A stretch of DNA of 64,000 nt from positions 56,975,934 through 57,039,933 of the forward strand of contig NC_135374.1 of assembly GCF_049243985.1 (NCBI RefSeq). The letters run 5' to 3'. This DNA comes from Paroedura picta (taxonomy: Eukaryota > Chordata > Lepidosauria > Squamata > Gekkonidae). Position 1 is the stretch's first letter; each line of letters begins with the position of its first letter. A program made the position numbers and the translations under genes. The notes under the pieces were generated by a model. That model saw only the letters and a list, made by a program, of their open reading frames with translations. It had not been told where the DNA came from and made no database searches. Below are positions 35,771-47,200 of the stretch, in pieces.

Positions 35771-36489
35771 CCTGATGCTTTTTATTTGGTATGATGATGA
35801 TTGGAGATTGTAATGAAGGAGATGTTGGGGACAGTGTTTTTCTCCTTTTCTATGCATCCAGTAGTGTGTAGTTTGCTTTTTTATTGTTTCAGCATAAAAG
35901 TTTGAAGATAATATTTAACAGTGGAAGGTGCATGACTGCTCAAGCTATTAGATCAAAATATCTTTAATCAAATGAATACAAAGGGACAAGACTAAATACA
36001 CAAAAGTCAAGAGATAAGCAATAATGTTGCTAAGGGGGAAATCTTAGTACAAAAGTCCAAGTTATGAAAATATGAAATTGTCAAATTGGAGCCACAAGAC
36101 CTTCCTTAAGGACTTAAAATTCCAAAGTATGTCATCTTAACTCTGCAAATCCTCTTAATTCAATTATCTTCCAACTATGAGGTGGTTCTTGTTCAAAGGT
36201 AGGATTTCATTCTCCTAATATTCCCCGAACATTCACACACAGCTTTTCCATGTCCTAAAAATAAAAGGCCTTTAAAAGAAATAGCAATCTTTGTGGGTGA
36301 CAGAATCTCTCTCGGTATGTAATATTCATTTTATAGAGGCGCTTTCACTCACATTATGTAATTTATACCTACAAAATATCCAGTGGTGAGACAAATAGCA
36401 TTAAAGATTTTATTTAAATTTTAAGTAAAATTGCATTAAAGATTTTATTTAGTGCTTGAGTTGTTCAATTCAGTATGGGCTAATCCCTG

Positions 36490-36960
36490 TATTTATATGA
36501 TGTTGCCACCAGACCTGGCATGAATTGGGCCCCAGAAGCCCCATGCCAAGGGAACACAGATTCATCTGTGTTCCCTTTTGTCACTGTGGGGGCCAACCTG
36601 GCCTGTCCCACGGCAGGCCTGTCTGAATGGGAAGAGCGGGGTCCTACGGAGACTGGCAGGAGCCAAAACCTGCCCTGGACAGCTTCATGGTACTTCACAG
36701 TGCTGTGGGGCAGACAAAGGCTTAAAAAAAATTGCAGGAAAATTTTCCTACAAAATAAAACCCCATCACAGCTCCCCTGTGTGGCAGAGGAGGACATATT
36801 TTGGTAACAGAGCAAATCTGGCACTGAACTGTGTTCTCCGTGGGGACACAGAATGGTGTGGAGCACCACAGCAATGCACTGCCAGTAGCCTGGTGTGGTT
36901 GCCGCCGTGCACAATACGCCTCACTGGGTAACACAGCCAAGCAAAGGGAATATAAGACAC
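36490..36960. repeat. Unclassified GC-richer block
   Basis: Overlapping open frames on both strands show no domain. Composition suggests old transposon sequence. Confidence 0.25.
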
Positions 36961-37059
36961 TTTGAAATGCCATCATAAAACAGTTACAACTGTGCAAACT
37001 GAGGAGCACTACACCTACACTACAAAGAAAATTAACTCTACTAATTGATTAGTTCTAAT

Positions 37060-37182
37060 TGTTGCTGATGCTGTTGCTATTGCTAATTGATACAATTATA
37101 TGTTAATGGTTCTCTGTAAACTGCCCTGACCCCCCAGGGAGGGCGGTATATAAATGTAAGAAATAAATTAAATAAATAAATG
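37060..37182 (+). mobile_element. L2-like LINE 3' end
   Basis: tctctgtaaactgccctgac, gggagggcggtatataaatg and an AAAT tail. Confidence 0.75.
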
Positions 37183-37300
37183 CACTATTTGTGCGTTCTG
37201 AAAGCGTATAGCCATCTACTGTTAAAAATAGGATGCTAAGCTAGATGGTGTGAGGCAGCAGGGCTAAAATTATATTCTTAGGGGACTCCACATATAATGT

Positions 37301-37400
37301 TTCCCTGAAAATAAGACCTACTCCGAAAGGAAGACCTAGTGGTACTTTTTCATACACCGCTAGTATAAGCCCTCCTCCAAAAATAAGACCTAGCTCTAAT
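37301..37400. mobile_element. Fragment of a dispersed DNA-transposon-like repeat
   Basis: Begins ttccctgaaaataagacc and has a second ccaaaaataagacctagc. This duplicated 'AAAATAAGACC' motif is widely dispersed in reptile and other vertebrate genomes; I cannot name the family. Confidence 0.4.
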
Positions 37401-37591
37401 TGGCCCTGCCTCAATCAGGCCACTCCCACTCCTACCCACCCAGCCGGCCAGGGGCTCTCTGCTGGCATTCCAGGCAGTTTGCCCCTGGACACTCCCCAGG
37501 ACACATGCAAGTGTCATTTAAATACTGTGACGCTGCATGGAACCGGTTCCTAGTCGCAGCGCCATTTTCAAAAGTCAGGGAGGGGAAGCCT

Positions 37592-38058
37592 TCTTCCCCC
37601 CAAGAGCTCAGGCGCAGATTGGGGGCAGGGGAAGAGCACCTGGAGCTTGGGCGCTAAGAGGAAGCTGGGCAAACTCTTCATCTCCCGTCTCACTGCAACC
37701 AGGAGGATTTCAGTGGAAAGCATTGGATCCAGCCGGGGGGGGGGGATTCCCTTCTCCCTTGCGCCAGATTTCCCTTCCCAGAGAACCCAGTGACAGTCCC
37801 CAGGCTGGCATCCCCGCGCACACCCCCTGCATGGATCTTGGGCAGAGATGGACTGAGTGAGAGCCAGAGAGTTCGCCCAGCTTCCTCTTAGCGCCCAAGC
37901 TCCAGCTGCTCTTAGCAGGTGTCCTTCCAGCAGTTTGAGCAAGGGGGACACGGGCTCCCCTGCAAAGACAATCCACCATTTGCCCTACATGGGCATTGGA
38001 TTTATCATTAGGACCACCACCCCGCCCCCAATCTGCACCTGAGCTCTTGTGGGAGGAA
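37592..38058. repeat. Long inverted repeat
   Basis: The left arm 37592-37679 (gcttgggcgctaagaggaag inside) pairs with 37869-37910 and 38013-38058; about 100 extra bases (37911-38012) split the right arm. The centre is about 190 bp. Confidence 0.75.
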
Positions 38059-38179
38059 GGCTCCGACAGAGCATTTAAGTTCTTGGTAGACTGAATCAGT
38101 ATCAAAGCTGGAACATAGAGTCTGTATAAGAGGACATAATTATATAAGACAAGATAGATACCTATACAAAAGAATTGCA

Positions 38180-38498
38180 AAATAGGTGCTGGTCGGCAGC
38201 TGAACAGAAAACACGGATTCTATCCAGGAGTTATCTGGCTTGGCTGGGAAACTTTGCACCTCTTTGTATCACTTGCTCTCCTGCCTTACACCTTAGCCCC
38301 CCTCCCTTATTGGGTCATCCCTATAAGTATCGTCTAATGTCTATTGTGCCTTTATCTCTGCGAAGTGAGTCTTGGCATGCATCAGTATTTTCTATCGTCT
38401 GTTCAATAAAGCTCTTCTTTGGATTTTCACCTACCCTGAAATCCTGGATGTCTCTTTATCATGGACTTTACTAACTGGACTTTGCCTGATCCCTAACA
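38180..38498 (+). mobile_element. LTR-like fossil
   Basis: Ordered LTR-like signals: a TATA-type element near 38322, AATAAA near 38404, and a CA end at 38498. The start could not be fixed and no target duplication was found, so the family is open and the limits approximate. It lies just beyond the inferred TIAM1 3' end. Confidence 0.4.
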
Positions 38499-38569
38499 CT
38501 ATTGCTCTACTACAAGGCAAATACAGCCCCACAGAGTGCAAATGAAAATAACCACAAACACAGCAACAC

Positions 38570-40785
38570 AATGTTTTTTGTTATTATTTTATTTGACAGG
38601 CATTTACAACGTTCCATTCATATACCTAAAAACATAAAAATAGACCTTCTTTTAGCTTATAAAAGAAATATATAAGAACCTTTGACATTGACAGGTCATG
38701 ACATTATGTACAAGAACAATGGCACCCTCCAAGCACAGGACGTCCAGCATTTCACAGGCTTACTGTATTCCACTGGGGACAGCTAAAACATTGTTATGTC
38801 TAATAAGTTGGTACACAATTGACTTGAGTTTAAATATAATGAGATACATAGGGTGTAGAAATCTCACTAAAGCTTTTTAAGAAAACAATGAAAATATAGC
38901 AAAAGTTCAGAGAATAAAACTTCCAAAACACTAGAGTAGTGCACAGAACCAGACAAGTAAGGAGTCCAATGTTGGCTGGGCCATCAGACAGCTGATGTTG
39001 CTGAGTAACTTTTTCTGCTCACGTCTCAAAATATAGTCACAGCTGATTGTATAAAATATAATTCCTAAAGCTATTATAAAATTTTAGGTTTTCAACGTAC
39101 CTCCTAATGTGTCAAACATCAGTAGATACAAAAAGCGATCCCCCTCAAAAAAATCTCCCCTTTTGTGTAGGTCAAAATTAAAATGGAAAAACTATATAAA
39201 TAGTTTCAAAGAAAAAAGTGCTTTTTCAAAATTATTTGGGAACCTACTGAACATCAGAGTTTAGTCACATTTTACCCTGTTGTAGATGTTTAAATAACAT
39301 GTTTAAAATTGTAAAGAGTTTTTTTTTTTTGTTTAGAACATTGTTGATAGCCTATTGCAGTGGGGGGGGGGGAAATCTAGTAAGAAAGTAAAAGGATACT
39401 AGTTTCACATAGGAGAAGAAGTACAATGAGGTCAGTTTTTGGCCATAAAATAATCCATTTTACCTGAGCTCTAACTTCAAACACAGAGGATCAAACTCTT
39501 CCTAGATGTAATCCTGTTAATTCCAACAGAATTACAGCAGAGATTTGTTTAACCAACTTGGTTTCTCAGCTGTACACTGACATTGTTAAATCAATTCCAG
39601 TCTCAAACATATACAACTGTTCATTATATTTTAAAGCAACAGTTATCCCTAAGAGTTTCCAATTCAGAATTTTACTATAAAACCAACATAACCCATTCTA
39701 AAGGGCTATCTTACATCCTAGACTTGGAACAAAACTAACACTGTAAAATCCCCATCCCTTTGTGCCCTTGCATTTCAGGTAAAATACAGAAAAATATCTT
39801 TTCAAGTGTTTAATTTGGATCTCTTTTTTTAAAATAAACAAGAGTTTGGCATAATTTATGTAAAACTAGAACTTTCAACATTGACATTAAGTTAGACTAG
39901 TCACAGACCAAAAAAATCAACACAACATAAAATTCCAAGCTTCTTCACACACATTCCTAAAATATACATGTCACTGGATCCAGAGATCTTCCCTTGCACC
40001 AGTAAGCTTTATGAACAATACTGCACGCAAGAGATCTCCTGTGCCAAACAGATGTGTAGTGTTTTCAGTATTGAATGTTTGTTGAGGGGGGGGGGGAGTC
40101 TGATTCAAGGCTCTCCCTCACACGTTCCACAAGCTGACCACATCACACATCTGTTCAGCAATGCACACACACTGCAGGAACACCCCATACATACCCCAGG
40201 AAATTGGATGCAATTGATTTCCAACAATTCCACCTGTGGGGGCCCCTCAAGGAGGATGGTCCATGCATGGAAGTCTCTTTCTGTGCATGAATCACTTTCT
40301 GGATCGGAGTGAGAATCTCTGAACTTTAAAAAAGATTAAGAATCCTGCAGCTATGGAGTCTGAAAAGGCAGCTTCCTTGTTTAAGGAGATGAACTCATGA
40401 CTGACATGTCACATATAAAGGTTATTAGCTGCTTGTGCTATCACTTAAACTAACTTGCTGCACATATTTTTAAAAAAACCCACAGCAATATGTTTTCTAG
40501 TAATATCTATGCATCCCATTTCAATATGCTGCCCTAGATGAGTTTAGAATAAATAAAGCCCTTGGTAATCTACAGAGAAGGACTCAAGCTCATTCCATTT
40601 CAAAATGTTGTTTGTTTTTTTTCCTTATTATACGTTACCTTAAAGGGGGGCGGGGAGGCTGTGTGGTTTGAACCAGTTTAGCTGCCATAACTGTATGTGC
40701 AAGTGTGCATTTTAAAAGAGCATTCTCCGCAATGTGTAAAGGGTGGGTTGAGGGCACAACTATGCCTACCATCTAACAGGGAAAA
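38570..40785 (-). other. TIAM1: TIAM1 3' UTR (inferred)
   Basis: About 2.2 kb directly after the stop. It lacks the interspersed repeats that crowd the DNA on either side, contains no competing coding signal, and ends at the first AATAAA found on the minus strand. The limit is inferred; an ATTAAA near 39815 could serve as an earlier site. It contains poly-G or poly-C runs near 39362 and 40086. Confidence 0.7.
38588..38593 (-). terminator. Probable TIAM1 polyadenylation signal AATAAA
   Basis: Plus-strand tttatt reads AATAAA on the minus strand. It is the only canonical hexamer found between here and the TIAM1 stop. Cleavage would be expected 15-25 bases on, near 38565-38573. The DNA just beyond holds transposon debris, which fits a gene end. 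Confidence 0.6.
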
Positions 40786-41267
40786 CTAAAGCTCAGTGTT
40801 CAGTTTTCTGGGTGGCACAAAATCTTCACGACGAACCCAAATGACTTCTTTGCTGCCTTCCATACCACCATTAATTCCAGACAGAGCAGCTTGTTTCTTT
40901 AACTGAGCCATTCTTGAAGCATGAGAACCCATGGCATAGCGCCCTTTGTCTCCTTGGTACAACTGGTTGCTTGTAATGTAGGTTGCCTGCAGCTGCTCCT
41001 GAAGGTCTTTCTCAACCACTGCACCCCTCAGAGGCTCACAGTACTCATCGTCATCACTGAGAATGTCTGTTTCTTTTATGTCCTCTTGCTCCTCATATTG
41101 ACCGAGGTCAAACTGTTCTTCTACCCAGCGGTCAGTGTCTTTCCCGTTGGGTGCCTGCTGAGATTCCTTCTCGGGACTGCCAGCAAAGACAGCATCGGAA
41201 TCAATGGTGAATCTGTTCCGAGCTAGCCGCCGCCGCCTTCTCCCAAGGGACTTGCTTGGAGCAGACA
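40786..41267 (-). CDS. TIAM1: TIAM1 terminal coding exon with stop codon
   Basis: Two bases, 159 codons, then TAG at 40788-40786. It starts [20 protein letters not shown], runs through the acidic patch [13 protein letters not shown] and ends VWVRRED-like (IWVRREDF) then KLNTEL. The segment around [19 protein letters not shown] is the least conserved against the human protein as I recall it. The last residues T-E-L fit a class I PDZ ligand pattern (S/T-x-hydrophobic), an inference from pattern only. Acceptor tgtatag. Confidence 0.96.
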
Positions 41268-44200
41268 CTATACACAAAAACAGAACCCCAGAGGCTTTTA
41301 CAAACTATTATTTTTCAAGAATAGTTAACAATTTTTACACCCATGCTTTCCACACAATTTTTTTCCTATTGGGGAAAAAATCCAGTACTCAACTTCTCAA
41401 ACCAGGATAATGAGACATTACTACAGATTTCCCTCTCTATTAATGCACAATAATTCTGTGGCCTGCTATATTTAGTTGTTGTAATCACCCTGTGAAAATT
41501 TGGAAATCAGCATCTGTCACTTCAAAAAGACATATTAATGGGTTTACAGTATTTCTGTTGGAGACTGTTGTTAAATAGATTAGTAGTTCTAACAGCTGCT
41601 ATTGTTATCTAATATGCAATGTACTTTCTGCTGGTTTCCCCATGCCTTCATAAAGTTACTTTTGTTTGGATGGGGGTTACCTGGCAAAGAAGCTATGGGC
41701 AATCTGCTTGGGGTTTCTAAGAGGTCACAGGAAAAGCTCAAAATTACTTGATCTTATTTTGAAAAAGAATTATCTGAGACAACTTGGAAAACTCTTATAT
41801 TTGAGGCAACTTAGGGCGAGGTGTGGAGATCACTATGTCAAACTTAAGTGTTCGATATAGGATAAGCAGTTAGCAATGCTAAATACATCTGCTACAAAAC
41901 ATGCATTCTATGCACCATGTTTATAGCATATTACAGAACATATTACAGCATCTTCAGTATAGGCTACAGACTATCCTTTCTGATGTGGAAAGAACCAACT
42001 TTGCAGTTAAATGGAGACACGGAGAGAATGTGGACTATGATAAAATAATATCCCTAGGAGTGGGCTCACAATTCTTATGACTCCTCGCAACATGAAGTAC
42101 TAGCATTTGGAGTGCCTGTGCTTATATCCAGTCGATTTTGGATCACAGAGTTGGGTACTTCATGTTTTTAAAGATGGTCCATGTGTTTTGGCCAACAAAT
42201 GGTGAAGGATGTGGGGGAGAAGAATACAGGATGAGGCATGCAAGTCTAAAATCTACTTCCAGCTGCAGCAAGGCAAAGGATTCCAGGAGGTTAACAGAAT
42301 AGATAGAAGAGAAGGATGTACAATGTAAACACAGTTCTGGTCTGATTGATTGAAAAGGAATTAATAATTCTGAAGGCCCTAACACAAAAATCCCAGAGCT
42401 GAAGCTACATCACTAACAATTCAGGTTTTAGAAAGGGAAGAGTGAGAGTATATACAGTTCAAAATCTCTTGAGGCAAAGATACAGAAATTTAGGAAATGA
42501 GAAGCCAGCAGGAAACGTTTGAGGCCCTGAAGTCTTGTCTTTCCTTGGAGCTCCTCATTAACTGTATAAAACTCTGAGGTACAGAGGTTTGCAGAAGTCA
42601 CGCTGTGAATGTTATTGGTCTGTTAGAAAATAGGACATAACATCCAGGAGACAAGGTTAATTTTCTAAGATAGAGGCAGTATAGATATCCAGTAAAGCAG
42701 CGTGTTTTTCTTTTCAAATAATTTGTATTGCCTAGGGTTTTGAATTCGTATGATTTCCCATTTTCTTTGCTGAAGGTCAACTGAAACTATAACTATCTCC
42801 CTGAAGTCATATCTGTTATCTACCTCAAACTGCAGGGGAGAAATCCAAAATCAATCAGTGCAGGTCACTGGAGAAATTACTGTCTACTGAAGCTAGCATA
42901 TCAACAATCTTGGAATTCTTCTCTTGACTCAAAATCTCCTATTATATATGTATTTCTATATCAAAAGAAGTTATTTGAATAGGTATTCTTACTTAAATGA
43001 ATTTAAAAGTTTGCCTCTTGGTAAAGCATCCAGTGGGCATTAAAGAGAGTCCCACCCAGATATCTTAAGCTTGTAGGATGTTTGTTCCAGTTGTAAGGAA
43101 TCCTACCCATGTGTATTAGAAGAGTGAAGGGTGTATTCATGGAGAACATGAATCACTAGCCCTACATTTGTATGAAGAAATTCAGATGTCTTATGATAGT
43201 GGTGGTTTACCAGGATCTTGAAAATGTGTAACCCTACAGTACCTGCCCTGTTCATAGCTGGCCTTGCACCTTTTAGAGCACTCAATCTTTTTCCTCCAAA
43301 AGGAACATACTGCTGGGATGTAGGCAAGCTTTCAGTTTTAAGGAGTTGCCTTCTGTGTTTGTCACGTAGAACCGAATGTACAGTCTTCAGAAAATCCTTC
43401 CTATGTTCTGGTGAACTGAAAAGGGGGAAAAATAATTTGAGTCAGGCAACAAGCTAACAACAGAGGTTGTGTTCATATTTTACTATCTTCAGTCCAAATT
43501 GCAGCTCACAGTATTCACTGCATCTCCCTTCTGAACAAAATGATGTCAATATTCTGATTTATCACAGTGGAAACAGGGACCCAAATCCATGCCCTCCTCT
43601 TTATCCACATTAACTATTAATGCCTTTTTAAGAGATAATGATTAAAAAGCAGCACTGTTTTACCTGCAACAGAGGTGGAATGACCTCTCCGGCCTGCCCT
43701 CAGACTCTGATTTCACATGAACTATCTCACAGACAGAATTAGCTTCTGCATCTGGAAATACAGAGAAGAATATTTTAATAAATGCAATTTCAAGCAGATA
43801 AGTATGAACCATATTATATCAATATAGTGAATGAACAGATTTCAGAAGTAATCTGGTATTGTGACCATTAGTTTAGTTTAATCATGGCAGTAGGGGCAGA
43901 TTCATAAATTACACAGCAGTGAGGTTGTGCTGAAAACACAGCTATATGGTGCTGTCTCTATGGGAGTGAAATATTTGAAAATATCTTGCCATGTAAATCA
44001 TCCTCATCAAAAGGAGCTCCTCTGTACCATGATGAGCATTCTTGGTACAAAGACTTTCCCCACACAGTAGGGCTATTTCATATGGTAAGCAGCTCTAAAG
44101 ACAATGACATTCAGGTGCTGTTAAATACACAAGCATCCTTAGTTTAGATCAGTGGATCTCAACCTGGGGGTCAGGACCCCTTTGGGGGTCAAACGACCCT

Positions 44201-47200
44201 TTCACAGGGGTTGTAGCAGGGCGAGCAGCTTGGCTGTTGGGGTGGGCGCTGCCACTGTTGCCGCGTCTCCTGCAGGTGCTTGCACTCAGCCGCCACCCGC
44301 ACCAGCAGTGCCTCCAGCGCAGCGCAGTCTCCCACCACCCGCTCCAGATGGCAACACAGCTCGGCAGGACAAGAGGCAGAACTGAACTGAGAAACCCCGG
44401 GGGAAAAACAATTTATATACACTCATGAACAATGGATCTTCATGCCATTGGTCAGTTTCAGTTTAATTTCTGTGAAAGAACACTTGCATAATTTTATAGT
44501 TGGGGTCACCACAACATGAGGAACTGAATTAGAGGGTCGTGACATTAGGAAGGTTGAGAACCACTGGTTTAGATTGTTGGCTGAGTTTAAATATAAGTGT
44601 AGCACTGGTTGCTTAAAGAATAAATCGCTTTATTGAGAACAGAAGCAACTTTGTAAAGATAACAGAGAGAAAGGCCTAACAATCATCTGAAGGCAAATAA
44701 AGAGGAAGTCTGCTAAACAGACAGGAAGCCTCCAATTGACCCTATCAGGACTCAAGAATAATAATTTGAAAAATACCGAGAAGTTCCTGATCCAAGTATG
44801 CTAACTACAATTCTCCTGTGATGCTTGCAGAATATTCTTCATATATGCTATTCAATCATGCATACTGCAGATCTTGCATACCCCCAAGCCCCTTCTCAAG
44901 ATCTAGTGTGAAAAGTCCTTGAGGTTCATCTTCTTTGTACTTCTACAATGCTAACAACAACCACAGCTAATGGTGTGATTGGCTAAGCACTGCCAGAATG
45001 TTGCTTCCATTACTTTCAGGTTGACTTTGTATAGTGGCCTCACTCAAGTCAGAATGAAGTTAACACTAGTGCTTCATAGTCGATTGCCAAAGGAAAATAA
45101 GCATTCTTTTAGCAAATTTAAAAAGTAATTATGTCTGCATCTGTAACAGCTAAATGAAAGCTTACTCAAAGGAAGCCCTCCATAAATTATCGAGGACTTT
45201 TAAAATCACTTTCTAGTATAAGTTGTATGGAGTCCATTGCAGAGAGCAAAAGGGGAAGATGCACTAGCCTCACTAACTTTGCTAATTGCTTTACAGATTC
45301 ATGTTGCTTTTTTGCTTGATGCTAGACTTTCAACTCCCTGGAGAAGAGCCTAATGCTGGGAGCGATCGAGGGCAAAAGAAGAAGGGGACGACAGAGAAGG
45401 AGGTGGCTGGATGGAGTCACTGAAGCAGTAGGTGCAAACTTAAATGGACTCCGGGGAATGGTAGAGGACAGGAAGGCCTGGAGGATCATTGTCCATGGGG
45501 TCGCGATGGGTCGGACACGACTTCGCACATAACAAAAAATAACAAGACTTTCAACTGCTCAGCAAAGATCCATCTCTCACGGCAGTGAATCTAACAAACA
45601 CTTGCAGCTAGACCCCATGCAGTGCACACTAGTAGTTGACATTTCATAGACTTTTCTAAGCACCTCTGAACTATTCATTCTATTTTTCTGAACCTTAGGA
45701 TAAGACAACAGAATTTGGTGTTCCAAGGTCTTCTATCAAACCAAAAAGACATATATTCATCAGTGAGCAGTCTAGAAAATAGATCCAAATAAAAGAAACA
45801 ATTTTCCAAAACTACCTGCGCTTGCCAGTGCCCGAACCTGCAGAGCCTCTAGAGGTATCATATGACGAAAACGAAATGGGTCTGAGTCTTCATAGACTGA
45901 AGCCCTATGTGATCCGCCCTAGGAAAGGAGGGAGGGGGGAATGAACAGTGCTTGTAATGCCGACAATTCATTTCATGCTGGAGGCTTGAAGCAGATTAGG
46001 AATTACCTGCAAGATAATTTGTACTAAAAACACTGAAGTGTTGTGTTAGAAACAGGAAACAGGAGGATAAAACTCTTTCCTGATGGAATGGTAGCATATC
46101 CCTGTCAACTTCACAAGGAACAATATTGCTAGTCCCCAAACCCTAACCTTCCTTCTTTGCTGTATAAGGCACCATTTCATGCAAAACACTTGTGGGGAAA
46201 GTGTTGCCAATACGAAGCATAGGGAATTGATGTGACTCAGTCTACTAAATGTTTCTCACTGTTAGGCAAGTACTGAACAACAGTTGTCTTTTCACCCACA
46301 GTTCTGCTGAAGTAGCTGTAGCTGCCCAGACTGGCTTCTGCTGTGTAATTTATTGCAGAGCTTTTAGTGCAATATGGTTATGATGACTATTCAATGAATA
46401 CAAAAGACTTTGCAGATGATCAGATAGTTCCATTACTTGACGTTACAGTGCTGAGCCCTGGCAGTCAAAAGGCACCCTGGTGCTATCTTTACCTGCCAAT
46501 GGGAACATGTGGTGATGTGCCAAAATGCAAAGTGTGGCCATTACATTATTTTCCTTCCTTCTGTGGCAAACGAAATTTATTCTTTGAAATTAGGTTCAAG
46601 CCAAGACAAAAATATTAGAAATTTTCCCTTAATATTCCCCCCCTAATTCTCTCATCCTACCTGTGTTTGACAGATCCTTCCCAGCTCAGAGCACTACTTA
46701 CTGTACAATAGGCCTCAGAATGAGAGGCAAGCAGCTTTTCCTCACCTTTAGACTTCATCTTTACCCTAACCCAGCTTCCTTCAACCTGATTAGAAAGAGC
46801 TGGTATGTCCTCCTTAGTCAATTTCCTTTTACCTTATAAAGACTAGCCCCTTTGGTGGCTCTACCCCTCAGAACTCTCATGAGATTTTAGCAGTTCCTAT
46901 AGAATTTTAGCAGTTCCTATTTCACCTGCATCTTAGCTGCAACTTATCCTCTTGACAGCCAGTGTGGTGATTGTAAGCTGCTTTGAGGCTCTCTTAGGTA
47001 GTGAAAAGCAGGGTATAAAAAACAACACTACTTCTTGTTTTTCCACCAGAGGCTGGCTTCCAGCAGATTGTCAGGCAGGGAGCTGTTAAATGGGTATTCA
47101 GCTGTTACATGATTGTGGTACTGACTTGGTGATTGGATGCTGAGGGTGGCTCCTTGGATCCCCTTGGAGCTGGGGTGCCCAGCATTCCCTCAAGTCTTTT

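Noticed and set aside
35481-36960. Possible exons in GC-rich blocks
   Set aside because: Frames on both strands are equally open, no splice-bounded conserved segment, and repeated motifs point to old transposon sequence.
40921-41226. 101-codon frame antisense to the last TIAM1 exon
   Set aside because: Shadow of the coding strand; no independent support.
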